A stretch of 64,000 bases of DNA. It comes from Phytophthora quininea (Eukaryota > Oomycota > Peronosporomycetes > Peronosporales > Peronosporaceae). Position 1 is the stretch's first letter. Each line of letters begins with the position of its first letter. Where the stretch lies: positions 20,185-84,184 of the forward strand of contig JAAVTG010000182.1 in the NCBI GenBank assembly GCA_011947345.1. The letters are read 5' to 3'. The position numbers were made by a program, and so were the translations under genes. Below, in pieces: positions 51,922-62,296 of the stretch. The notes beneath the pieces were generated by a model. The model saw only the letters and a list, made by a program, of their open reading frames with translations, searched no databases and had not been told where the DNA came from.

Positions 51922-52042
51922 GGCGAGTGGCGAAGGGAGTTTCGGTAGGGTTACCGATCGGTACTTTCGTAACCCGATGGATAGGGTTGGACTCAGAATT
52001 TAATTCTGAGTCCCTTAAGCAGAATCTGAGTCTTGTTTGATC
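51922..52042. promoter_or_regulatory. Divergent promoter with 23-bp palindrome
   Basis: 121 bp between the SMG7-like and ATG17-like starts. GACTCAGAATT-T-AATTCTGAGTC at 51990-52012 is a perfect inverted repeat with 11-bp arms. A further half-site AGAATCTGAGTC follows at 52021, and GGGTTAC/GTAACCC form another pair at 51949-51975. Likely bidirectional regulatory elements. Confidence 0.55.
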
Positions 52043-53412
52043 ATGGCGACGGGCACGTACTTGGCGGTGGCGACGCGCGAGGTGGCCAAGACCATCTCGG
52101 AGAAGTGCCAGGTGCTGGGCAAGATGCTGGACGCCTCGCGCGTGAAGCTGCGCAGCGCGCAGGAGGTCGCCCAGGACTCAGTGTTCGCGCAGACTCCGGT
52201 ACGACATTTCATTTATTTTCTGGTACAACTGGTCTGAACCATTTTACAGCTTTTGCAGGAGATGAACCGCGTGTTCGATCAGCTGCAGAGTATGTCAGTA
52301 GACCCGACGATGGTGGGAGGCGAGCGCGGCAAGACGTTGTTTGACTTTGTGGACGCCGAGACGGTGCAGTCACTTCAACAGGATGCTCTGGAGCAGACCA
52401 AAGAGTGAGAACAGGCACTGCCGATTAGAAAAGACTATGGTTGGTAAAGCCTTTTTTTTTATTGTAGAGTGGAAGAATTGTTGGCGGCTCATGAACATGC
52501 GATCAAAAGGATCGCAGTCATCTACAATTTCTTTTGTGTGTTCGACAAGACCCACGGGGTAGCAGTCCACGAGCTGGTGGGGAGCACCGAGATATTGCGG
52601 CAATTTCGTACGTTGCCCGGATATTGCCTGCCTCACGGAGTTGATTAACCATTGCTGTTGTGTTTATCTTCGAGCAGAGAAGCAGAAGCCAAGCCAGTCG
52701 AAGAATTATACGATGCTGCAGTGCGTGGTGCTTGGAGTTGGATTTTCTTCTCGACGATAACAGTGGATAACCACCTCGTTGTATTGCGCCACAGGTGAAC
52801 TTCTTTGTGGATATGGAGCAGTGCGATCGGTTCTTGTTGGAATATTTCACGACCATCAACGATATCTACCCTCAGTACGTATCTGGATTGAAAATGACAG
52901 TATCATCGGATCCGCGTTGCTGAATGGATGCTATCTTGTTTCCTTTTTCAGTTACGAAGTGATTTTTGCCGACGTGCAGCTCTTATACGACGAACTGCAA
53001 AGTCTTCGGGACTTCTACCGCCAGTTCTTGACCTCGTATCAGTCCGTTGGGGCTGAACTGCTGCGACGAAAGCAGTACGAGAGTAAAGTCGCTGCTGTTG
53101 TAAGTTGGGCGACGCGTTCGGCGCAGGAAAATGCAGTTATCCTCTAATATGGTTGTTGATTTGCTGGGTGCTGTAGATTGAAGAGACAAAAGCGAAACTT
53201 GCAGCGCTTGAGCAACAGGAGGTCACACTACGCGCAACATTTTGCGAAGAGCGCGCTCGATTTTTGCCGTCCACACTTTGCCCCGAGATTAAAGTATGTG
53301 TGAAGGTTGTCATGTGCGCTTGTAGCAGAATATTGACTCCTTGCTCGTCTGTTAGAATCTGCCAGACAAATACCTCATCGTTCGAGAAGGCGATGGTGAG
53401 GAATCGCAGTAA
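52043..53412 (+). CDS. ATG17-like autophagy scaffold protein
   Basis: Eight exons: 52043-52198, 52250-52404, 52468-52607, 52678-52725, 52795-52874, 52952-53099, 53177-53293 and 53356-53412. All junctions are in phase except exon 4 to 5 (off by one base). Helical throughout: LGKMLDASRVKLRSAQEVAQ, LLQEMNRVFDQLQSM, EVEELLAAHEHAIKRIAVIY, then YEVIFADVQLLYDELQSLRD, LLRRKQYESKVAA and LEQQEVTLRATFCEERARFL followed by PSTLCPEI. The last pattern (E-x-R-x-F ... LP---P-I) is that of the Atg17/FIP200 domain. Ends VREGDGEESQ. About 300 residues, shorter than yeast Atg17. Alternative: another coiled-coil scaffold. Confidence 0.5.
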
Positions 53413-53578
53413 TCATAATACCAACACGTTTTCTTCATTTATGGATAAAAGCTATAGCCATGCACTCTTCTCTATGAGCCCAAGACTATTGCGGGAAAAC
53501 TCATTCGATCTCGTGCACAAACGCAGGCGGGGTGCAGCCTCGTGCAGCTTCAGCTAACCCAGCAAAAAAATGAATGTT

Positions 53579-55021
53579 CTACTTAGCATTCTTCTTCGGC
53601 TTGTACATGTGGGTCTTCACGACAGTGCCTTCCTTGGCGCGAGACACAGCCGCCTCGAAAGGGGATTTTGACGTGATGCTAGCTGCCTCCAAGCGCTGCA
53701 CGTCTTCCACAGGGATGTTGAGCGCAAGCTTAACAGGCTTGAACCGCATCAAGATCGACTGCGTCAGAGTGAACACGTTGGACGTCACCCAGTAAACGAA
53801 AATGCCCTGTTTCGTCAAGAAGATGGTTAGATCACAAGACGAACCAAACAGAAATGACGCCGGTACGTACGGATTGGAAGTTCATGGTAAGAGGCACCAT
53901 GATCACTGCAAAGCAGCGCATGCCGAACTTCATCTTGTCCTTCATCTCACCAGCCATAGCATCACCTCCAACCTCAACCGACGCCACCATCAAGGCCGAC
54001 GAAATCACAGGAAGTGCGTAGGTGGGATCGGCGACGGACAGATCCTGAACCCATCCGATACCTTCGTGTGCGTACTCTGGGAAATACTTGGAGATTTCTT
54101 GCAAGCCCCAGAAGAAACTCAGGAACACAGGGATCTAAACAATACCACACTGTCAGAATAAGCCTGCATACTCTCTTTGGACTTGTTGCGAACAATTCGC
54201 ACCTGAGCCATTGGCGTGAGCATGCTCTTGAACGGGTTCACGTCGTGCTTCTTCATCAGCGCCTTGTACTTCTGCTGGAACTCCCGCGCCGACTCTGGGT
54301 TTTGGCTCGGGTTCTTCTCGTCCATCTCTGCCTTCAACTTCTCCATGTCGGGCTGGAACTTTTTCATCTTGGCCGCGTTCCTCATCTGCATTCACATCTT
54401 CGTAAGCGATGCATTCCATAAACTATACACTGTAACACTGACCGAAATGACCGTCACTGGGAAGAAGATCGTGCGCACAGCCACCGTCGTGGCGATGATC
54501 GTGGCCCACCACGGCATTCCCGTGGTGGCGTGGATCACATCCAGTGAGCGAATGGCAATGTCCGACAGCGAGTAGCCCAGGTCGGCAACGGAGGCGTAGT
54601 CCACAGAGCCAGCAGCCTCCAGAGCCTGGTCGACGGCGTCCGCGGCATCCGTCGGGACGTCCTCAAACGAACTGCAGCGCAATGACACATTCGTCAGCCT
54701 GTGTGCCATCTCTAAACCTCCAGAAGTCAATAGCAGCATCGTACTCTGTCAACGGTGCGGAAGAGAACGATCGACCGCCGAAGCTGTGCGTGGGGATGAG
54801 CTGCACGGCGCCCAGTTGGGCCGCGTGCTCGAAGCGCAGCGTCCGTCCAGCCTTGCCCAGGCGAGCACCACTGTTGTGAGGAAATGCAATGAAGTAGACG
54901 GTTAGATGGTGGCTTAACTGTGACGAAGATAGCTGCAATGGAGAGCAGCGATTTACCTGCGGCCCATGGAGCGAGCCAAGGCCAGCGCGGCCGGCTGCAA
55001 GCGACGCACGGGGAGCACCAT
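53579..55021 (-). CDS. OXA1: OXA1 mitochondrial insertase
   Basis: Start MVLPVRRLQPAALALARSMG (55021) is an Arg-rich, acid-poor mitochondrial presequence; exon 1 is 55021-54957. Later exons give LRFEHAAQLGAVQLIPTHSF, SFEDVPTDAADAVDQALEAA, the first YidC-type membrane helix PWWATIIATTVAVRTIFFPV, the matrix hairpin MRNAAKMKKFQPDMEKLKAE with NPFKSMLTPMAQ, then FLSFFWGLQEISKYFPE, LPVISSALMVASVEV and GIFVYWVTSNVFTLTQSILM, ending KPKKNAK-stop. YidC/Oxa1 proteins insert mitochondrially made subunits into the inner membrane and bind ribosomes by the C-terminal tail. Convergent with the ATG17-like gene. Confidence 0.88.
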
Positions 55022-55180
55022 CGTGTCCGCACAAGTCTTGGTTTGTGGACGGTATCACATGTAGCATTACACCGATACGATTGGCCGAAAAGGAGCTAAG
55101 AATGATGGTGAGATTCCAGTGTGGTGCAACTTGCACTTGTTGGACCCTTGCGATCAATGAGCTAAATACTCGACAACTAC

Positions 55181-56830
55181 TTAATACTGCGTCGGCACGC
55201 GGATTGAATAGATCTGAGTGGAAGTCAGCACGAGAATGGTGTCGTCGTTGGCGATTAGCAGCCCCAGCAATTGCTGATCACCAAGCTCCACCACGTACTG
55301 CTTGCGCGTGTGCGACTCACGATCGGCCTGCGAGCCGCTGCACTGGTACACGAACACGCGCCGCTCAAACTCACCAATGCACGCCAATGAGCCCAACGGA
55401 TGGAACGACATGAACTTCTTCTCCTGCTTGGACGCCTGCACAAAGCCGAACGCCGGTAGAGTCGCAGCATGCCGAAGCTGCAGCTGAGCCACGGCCACGG
55501 CCACATCGAACACCAATCCGTGAACGTCGTTGCGAAACAACAATGTGGACTTGAAATCGGTCGCTCCGTTGACACGAGCGCTTGAACACAAGAACTGGAA
55601 GTTGCGGCAGTCGATATCCAACTGCTCCTGCACAACCTTCTGCTCAATGTTGACCAGCAGCAGCGCCGCCTTGGCGTTCGGGTCTCCAGTGTCGCACTCT
55701 TCAAAACCGCTCAGAATGGACTCTGCGGTCGGAACTTCGAGAGGGCGATCTTGGAGGCTGCCTAAGCTCTCCTTCCTGTAACGCGTGGACACCTCGGGAG
55801 CGCCATGAAGCGGTACATCAACAGAGCTGAACGGCGTGCTCGACTTCTGGAAACGCTCTGACAGTGGCGTATTCAAGTCCAGCGAGGCCAACTGATGGGG
55901 CTCCTTTGGCTCAGTGATATCTCCATGAAAGCCAATCCCAGCTCGTGGGATCTTGGCCAGCAGTGCAGCCATCTCGTCATCGTCCAAGTCATCTTCATTG
56001 TGGGGTCGCTTGTGCGGCGATGCCTTGCCGGATGAACTCTGCGCTGGTCCACTTGCAACTCGGACATTCTTCTTCGCCAACAACTCCATCAGCAATTGGT
56101 GTGCTCCTTCCACAAGTAGAACAACTTCAGGCCCGCTAAAAGAGACGTACGTCGGCAGATCGGACACGAGAGCCCCCGCCGTGGTGTGTTCCAGCCCAAC
56201 GCAGCCGCTATCGATCTCCATCCCACCAGAAGTGGCAGTACTAAACACTCCAAGCATCGACAGTCGGAATGCTCCATCCGGTTCAGCGCCAGACAGCGGC
56301 TCAGCCACCACCGCGTGAATGTGCTGGTCCAGATCGTCATAGAATGCCCCTACCAGCAGCAACGGCACTACTCCCCACGGCGCGCACTCGTAGATCACAC
56401 TCCACTTGGCTCCTTGCTGATTGTTCGCCGCCTTGAGGAAGTGCAGCGTCCCGTGTCCGTCGCAATACACCACCAGTCCTCTGCCCGCCACTTGCACCGA
56501 CACGTTCTCCTGTCTGGCCGTCAAGATTGGGAAGCTGTAGATCTTCTCGAGCTTTGTGCCTTCGTTTTGGCAGTGCACAACCTGCACAAGTTCATACTCT
56601 GCATTCACAAAGTAGGCGACGCTAGCGCCAAAGCTTTTGCTCAGGAACGGGTCTGCTGCCAACGCGTTGTAGTGCACGCGACTTTCCCATTGGGCTTTGC
56701 GCATGCTCTGCCCCGCGTCCAGCGGCGTCAGTGTCTCCACTGATAGAGCAGTCGCGAGCTTCTCGACACCATCCGTAGCCAGCACGTAGCGGTCGAAGTC
56801 CTTGTCGATCAGCGCCTGGTCCACCTGCAT
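55181..56830 (-). CDS. NUDCD1-like protein lacking a CS domain
   Basis: 549 residues, one exon. The C-terminal third follows human NUDCD1 closely: FGFVQASKQEKKFMSFHPLG, IGEFERRVFVYQC and LLIANDDTILVLTSTQIYSI, a beta-propeller-like half. The N-terminal part (LSKSFGASVAYFVNAEYELV, VSVQVAGRGLVVYCDGHGTL, GVVPLLLVGAFYDDLDQHIH) fits the other half. The central CS/p23 domain of NUDCD1, with its Y-W-Q start, is not visible; the corresponding place holds a Ser/Lys/Asp-rich stretch (HKRPHNEDDLDDDEMAALLA). NUDCD1 binds dynein-related and splicing partners. Divergent from the RPAP3-like gene, 92 bp apart. Confidence 0.75.
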   Translation of the reverse strand: MQVDQALIDKDFDRYVLATDGVEKLATALSVETLTPLDAGQSMRKAQWESRVHYNALAADPFLSKSFGASVAYFVNAEYELVQVVHCQNEGTKLEKIYSFPILTARQENVSVQVAGRGLVVYCDGHGTLHFLKAANNQQGAKWSVIYECAPWGVVPLLLVGAFYDDLDQHIHAVVAEPLSGAEPDGAFRLSMLGVFSTATSGGMEIDSGCVGLEHTTAGALVSDLPTYVSFSGPEVVLLVEGAHQLLMELLAKKNVRVASGPAQSSSGKASPHKRPHNEDDLDDDEMAALLAKIPRAGIGFHGDITEPKEPHQLASLDLNTPLSERFQKSSTPFSSVDVPLHGAPEVSTRYRKESLGSLQDRPLEVPTAESILSGFEECDTGDPNAKAALLLVNIEQKVVQEQLDIDCRNFQFLCSSARVNGATDFKSTLLFRNDVHGLVFDVAVAVAQLQLRHAATLPAFGFVQASKQEKKFMSFHPLGSLACIGEFERRVFVYQCSGSQADRESHTRKQYVVELGDQQLLGLLIANDDTILVLTSTQIYSIRVPTQY

Positions 56831-56922
56831 CGCTCTTGCTTGTCAACCGCTGCGCCAAGATATCCCCTTCTAAAGTGATAAATGTATCCAATTGACCCGC
56901 CCAAAACGATCATTTGTCAAAG

Positions 56923-58461
56923 ATGAAGGAAGAGCCGCCGTCGGTGGTGGAAGTGCAGCACCAGATCCGCGCCAATGCGTCGCAGCTGCAGGACTACTTT
57001 ACGGACCTGTACGAGTGGGAGAAGAGCATCGGCAAGGACGATGCAGCGCGGAAGAAAGCTTCAAAGACAGCGAAAGGGTCGACTCAACAAGCAGCCGCCT
57101 TGCCACCAAGACCAACCAGCGCCGTGGGTGTAGACAAGAAGGAGACGCAGAGCGGGAAGAAACCCGATGCGCATACATACGACAAAGGATACAAGCGCTG
57201 GGAGAAGTTCGATGTGGTAGGCTGCTGTAATGGCGACAGATTTCGATAGAAACCTATTGATGCCTGATGGCAATTTTTATCATTGTGCAGGACGCTGCGT
57301 TGAGAGAGGCCGACGATGGCGCCCCACAGAATGATAGCCAGGAGAACCGAGCTAGCAGTTCGGCAACTGCGCGCCGAGTCGCTGCAAAGAGTACAAAATC
57401 TGCAGCTAACGCCTCCAAGAGTCGAGAGGAATTGGAGAAAGAAGAAGGCAACGCACACTACAAACGTGGTGACTATGTTGCCGCTATCAAGAGCTACACG
57501 CGTTGCCTGGGGTACAATCCTCAGAATGCGGTGGCACTATCGAACCGCGCCATGGCGTATCTGAAGAACCGCGAGTTTGCGAATGCAGAAGACGATTGCA
57601 CACTGGCATTGAAGGCAGACCCGAGCCACGTCAAGTCATACTCACGCCGAGGAACTGCTCGCAACTCGCTCGGCAAGCACCGACTTGCTCTGCTCGATTT
57701 CCATCGAGCTGCGACTCTGGATCCAAAGAGCCGTCAAATCCAGACCCAGTTGCAATCGACGCGAGATCTCATGCGAACAGCTATCAAGCGGTCTCCAAAG
57801 CGAACGTCGTTCTCGATAGAAGTGGTTGGAGAGGATCTGCCAATTATTGACGCCTCGAAGAATCGTGAAGACGCCAGTCAAAACAAGGAAAATCACGGAC
57901 CACAGGATGAGGAGGATACCTCTGACAAGACGCATAGTAAGAACCACTCCAGGAGGTGAGTTCTCAGCAGTCATCTACGACCGCACCAACTACTGCGCCT
58001 GCAGCGGCGAAGATTCAGCCGACTTTACCTAAACTGCCGAAGAAGGCACCGGCCACGTCCTACGAGTTCGGTCGAGTGTGGAAAACACTCGCTCTACGTG
58101 GTGATTCGGAGCAGAGGGTCGCTTGACAGGTTTGCGTGCAGAATATCTGCGTATGATTCAGCCTGCCTCGCTTGTTGCAATCTTCAAGACTGGGATGGAG
58201 TCGGATGTGCTCTGCGAGATATTTCACGTATTCCGCAGCATTCTCAAATCCCCACTTGAAGCCGACCATGCTGAGGCAACGATCTCATTCGTGCTGGCGT
58301 TTGCCAGTGAACTTTCAAAGGTGCCGCGCTTCAGCATGACCATCATGCTTCTGTCTGAAAGCGAGAAGAAGGACGTGCAGTGGGTGGCGTCGTGTCTGCA
58401 GCAACAAGGTGCAGACAGCGGAGCGATTGCTAACCTCAAGAAGCTTTATGAGCTACCATGA
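56923..58461 (+). CDS. RPAP3-like R2TP co-chaperone
   Basis: Exon 1 from MKEEPPSVVEVQHQIRANAS (56923; an ATG at 56914 is three residues earlier) to KGYKRWEKFDV. After an intron ending CAG near 57290 comes DAALREADD, the KW-KFDVD-AL signature before RPAP3/SPAG1 TPRs. Three TPR helix pairs follow: EELEKEEGNAHYKRGDYVAA, ALSNRAMAYLKNREFANAED, YSRRGTARNSLGKHRLALLD. After frame breaks near 57956 and 58120 the RPAP3 C-terminal domain appears: TSYEFGRVWKTLALRG, AEYLRMIQPASLVAIFKTGM and LSKVPRFSMTIMLLSE. It links HSP90/HSP70 to RUVBL1/2 in polymerase and PIKK assembly. Confidence 0.85.
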
Positions 58462-58518
58462 CAGATTGAATAATTGCACAGAGTAAATCTTTGATCTTGA
58501 GAGCTAACGGTGTTCCAC

Positions 58519-59185
58519 TTATTTGCTGCAGCTCTTGGTCGCTATTCTGCACGTGATGGCGTCTGCTAGCGACGACTGCGTGAGCTCCTGGTCCTGGATC
58601 TTGTAGAATTTCTTAATCTGCTTCACGTCCTGCTCACTCAAATGCGCGCCTAGCTCGCTGAGCGGCAGCTGCGTTCCATCCACTAGCGTCTCAACCTCGT
58701 TTAGGGTGGGGTCGTCCGCGTCGAACACGCAGATCACCAGCGACTTGCACTCGTCATTGACGCCGAAGCGTCGGAAGGACTCGGACACGTTGCGCGACCC
58801 GGACATGTTGAACACCAGCTCGGCATGCAGACTGCGCGTGGTCAGTCGGCCCGATGCGTCGCAGAGCAGAGCCCGCGATGCGGCCGCATGGAGTTGGAAC
58901 GGCGCCACAAGCTGCGACATTCAGCGCAAATTAGCCTGGTGACCAGCGCAATATACTGCAATTTGATTTCAAAAGCCCACCAGTTGTGCATTGAGCAGTG
59001 CGACGTCGAACTTCTTGTCCAGCAGACCTTGGCGCAGTGTCGGCGCGTTCTTCACGTCCGTGTAGTAGCCCACGTGCAGCGTCCTGCAGCAGACATTGAG
59101 CGTGAGGTCGTGAGGATGTAGGGGTGTTGTGAAGATGGCATTACCGCTTGTCGAACAGCGCGTAGCTCTGCTTCTCGAGCGGCAT
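58519..59185 (-). CDS. KEOPS subunit Cgi121/TPRKB
   Basis: Three exons in phase: 59185-59145 (MPLEKQSYALFDK), 59083-58981 (LHVGYYTDVKNAPTLRQGLL to LLNAQL) and 58911-58519, giving 178 residues against 175 in human TPRKB. Characteristic blocks: TDVKNA-LR, PFQLHAAASRALL, TTRSLHAELVFNMSGSRNVS, ESFRRFGVND, EQDVKQIKKFYKI and LADAITCRIATKS. Cgi121 binds Bud32/PRPK and tRNA 3' ends in the KEOPS complex, which makes N6-threonylcarbamoyladenosine at position 37. Convergent with the RPAP3-like gene, 57 bp apart. Confidence 0.9.
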
Positions 59186-59948
59186 CTTGGCCAGCGTAGC
59201 TGCTCGGATATCGGATGCCGATGAGTGGCTGGAACTGCTGTTCGGTGAATACTTGTGTATATTTTGTAAGCAACACTTCCGGTGACAGTCGGCTGCTTGG
59301 ATCGCTTGCTCACTTCAATCACCACCAACGAAATGCAAGTCGCTGACTTTGAATCTCAATCTGGGGCTGGCAAATGGTCCGCTACACGTAGCGTCCGTAG
59401 CAATATCGAATTGCAGCGCATGGATCCCTGCCAACCTGTCCATGCCAAGGACTCGTCTTGTCTCGGTGTGCGAGCGTCAATGGCCTTCATGTTGATGCGG
59501 TATTCGTATTCATGGCTGCCCACGTAAGCTCTGCGCTGCTGTAAACGATGTGCACTTCGTATGCACCGCCGATCGACATGTCCTCGGCGGCGTTGGACGT
59601 GGCATAGTGAAAAATGAGTAATACGACCCCGTTAGCGCCTGCCAACGCTGGCAGCCCTCCCGCCGGTGCTGCACTGCAGCATGGTCATCACGACGGTGTC
59701 GCTGGCGGGCCAAAGCTCTCGATCATGCGCGGACATTGCGTCATCGCCGTTTTGAACGCTGCCTGGTTTACGTGCCCGGCGAGCGTCTCATAATTTCAGA
59801 TTTAGATCGGCTAAAATCTAGTGTATGAGGCAATGTATGGCGCATATTGGAGCCACGCACGTTGGATCTGATGGCTTTCATTTCCGGATTCTCTCCGTGG
59901 GGCTCAAGCGATCTCGTCCTCCTCCTCCTTCCTACGTCCTGTATAGCC
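59186..59948 (-). other. Unassigned minus-strand coding-like stretch
   Basis: Minus-strand pieces MSIGGAYEVHIVYSSAELTW and YEYRINMKAIDARTPRQDES (about 59440-59600) read like one protein broken by a base change, with no family recognised. The region also holds the transketolase promoter and leader, including a CT-rich run TCGTCCTCCTCCTCC at 59921-59935. Confidence 0.3.
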
Positions 59949-62038
59949 ATGGCTGACCACGTAGACAAGAAACCGCGCATCGGCGAGGAGCTGTGCATCA
60001 ACACCATCCGCATGCTGTCGGCCGACCAGCCCAGCGCCGGCAAGTCGGGCCACCCGGGTGCTCCCATGGGCTGCGCTCCCATGGCCCACGTGCTGTTCGG
60101 CAAGACGATGCGCTTCAACCCCAAGAACCCCAAGTGGAGCAACCGCGATCGCTTCGTGCTGTCCAACGGCCACGCCTGCGCGCTGCAGTACAGCATGCTG
60201 CACCTCACGGGCTACGACCTGCCCGTTGACGAGCTCAAGAAGTTCCGCCAGTGGGGATCCAAGGCCCCCGGCCACCCGGAGAACTTCTGCACGCCCGGCG
60301 TCGAGGTGTCCACGGGTCCGCTGGGTCAGGGCATCTCCAACGCCGTGGGTCTGGCCATCGCTGAGAAGCACCTGGCTGCCGAGTTCAACAAGGACGGCCT
60401 GGACATTGTGGACCACTACACGTTCGTCATCTGCGGCGACGGCTGCCTGCAGGAGGGCATCTCCTCGGAGGCCTCGTCGCTGGCCGGCCACCTGGGCCTG
60501 GGCAAGCTCATCGTGCTCTACGATGACAACAAGATCACCATCGACGGCAGCACCGACATCTCGTTCACCGAGGACGTGCAGAAGCGCTACGAGGCCTACG
60601 GCTGGGACGTGCAGGTCGTTGAGGACGGCAACTACGACCACGCCGCCATCCAGAAGGCTGTCGAGAAGGCCAAGACCGTCACGGACAAGCCATCGCTCAT
60701 CAAGATCCACACCACGATCGGCCTGGGCTCCAAGCTCGAGAACACTCACTCCGTGCACGGCGCCCCCTCAAGCCCGATGACCTGGCGGAGACCAAGACCA
60801 AGTTCGGTCTTAAGGGTGACGAGGCCTTCTACGTGCCCGAGCAGGTCAAGAAGTTCTACGACAAGACAGCCTCTGGCGCGGAGCTCGAGAAGCAGTGGAA
60901 CGACTTGTTCGCCAAGTACGCCAAGGCCCACCCGAAGGAGGCCGCCGAGTACACTCGCCGCATGGAGGGCAAGCTGCCCGCGGACTGGAGCAAGAACATG
61001 CCCAAGTACACGCCCGCGGACGCCGGCAAGGCCACCCGCCAGTACTCCGAGATCGCCCTGAACGCCGTCGCCACGGCTCTGCCCGAGATTGTCGGCGGCT
61101 CGGCCGATCTCACCCCGTCCAACCTGACGCACCTGTCCATGTCGGGCGACTTCCAGAAGGACACCCCCATCGGCCGCTACATCCGCTTCGGTGTGCGTGA
61201 GCACGGCATGGCCGCCATCTCGAACGGCCTGTTCGCCCACGGCGGTGTGCGTCCGTTCTGCGCTACCTTCTACAACTTCATCGGCTACGCCATGGGAGCT
61301 GTGCGTGTGAGCGCTCTGTCTCGTTTCGGTGTGATCTACATTGCCACGCACGACTCGATCTTCCTGGGTGAGGACGGCCCGACCCACCAGCCTATCGAGA
61401 TGAACGCTGCTCTGCGTGCCATGCCCAACATGTACGTGTACCGCCCGGCCGACGGCAACGAGACCATGGGCGCCTACGTGTGCGCTGTGGAGAACCAGCA
61501 CAAGACGTCGGTGCTTGCGCTGACCCGCCAGGGCCTGCCGAACCTCGCCCACTCGACGGCTGAGGCTGTTGCCAAGGGCGCCTACATTGTGGCGAACATT
61601 GCCAACGGCGCTGAAGTCGAGTCGCTGGAGGGCGAGCCGGACCTGGTGCTGATTGCCTCAGGCTCGGAGGTGTCGCTGTCGATCGACGCCGCCAAGCTGC
61701 TGACGAGCTCCAAGGTGCGCGTGGTGTCGGTGCCGTGCCGCGACCTGTTCGACGAGCAGTCGGTGGAGTACAAGAAGGAGGTTCTCGGCGAGGGCATCCC
61801 GACCATGAGCGTCGAGGCCGCCGCCACCTTCGGCTGGGCCACGTACTCGCACGCGCAGTTCGGCTTGGACCGCTTCGGCGCTTCGGCCACCATCGCGCAG
61901 CTGAAGGAGCACTTTGGCTTCAACGCCAACACCGTGGCCGACGAGGCCCGCAAGCTGGTCAAGTTCTACGACGGCCGCTCGGCGCCCAGCCTCTTCGACC
62001 GCCCGGCCCCGCGTGTGGTCAAGGCCTCGGAGCACTAA
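59949..62038 (+). CDS. Transketolase
   Basis: [20 protein letters not shown] at 59949. Thiamine-diphosphate enzyme of the pentose phosphate pathway that moves two-carbon units between sugar phosphates. Motifs: [12 protein letters not shown] (substrate His), [31 protein letters not shown], the TPP/Mg site [16 protein letters not shown] followed by DDNKITIDG, and HSVHGAP. The frame breaks at a five-C run (60763-60767; one more C gives [18 protein letters not shown]) and continues with [37 protein letters not shown] and [20 protein letters not shown] to the stop at 62038. About 696 residues, the normal length. Very strong G/C third-position bias suggests high expression. The 34-residue upstream extension of the frame is treated as leader. 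Confidence 0.93.
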
Positions 62039-62296
62039 GCGCCTGTAGTCAACCACGAGCAAGAGCTTCGAGAACGCATGAAGAAGGAGCAGAGCAGAGA
62101 GGATGATAAACCGCGTGCGTATTGTGTCGAAATGGCCACCTAAGTACGTCAGCATGGTCAACATGGCTACGCTGCGTCAGCATTGCGCGTCATCTCCTAA
62201 ATGTATCAATCATTCACACTCAATTGTACCTAACGTGTACCAGGTTTTGAATTCAGGAACTGAGAAGCGCTCAAAGCGTCGATCTGCAAGGGCGTT

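Noticed and set aside
52361..52562. 73-residue plus-strand frame at 52341-52562 as separate gene
   Set aside because: It crosses an exon and intron of the ATG17-like gene in another frame.
59847..59948. 34-residue upstream extension of transketolase
   Set aside because: Hydrophobic, unlike the family start; [10 protein letters not shown] at 59949 aligns with the normal N-terminus. Treated as leader.
60746..61552. 268-residue minus-strand frame opposite transketolase
   Set aside because: Low-complexity His/Val/Gly shadow of strong third-position bias in transketolase.
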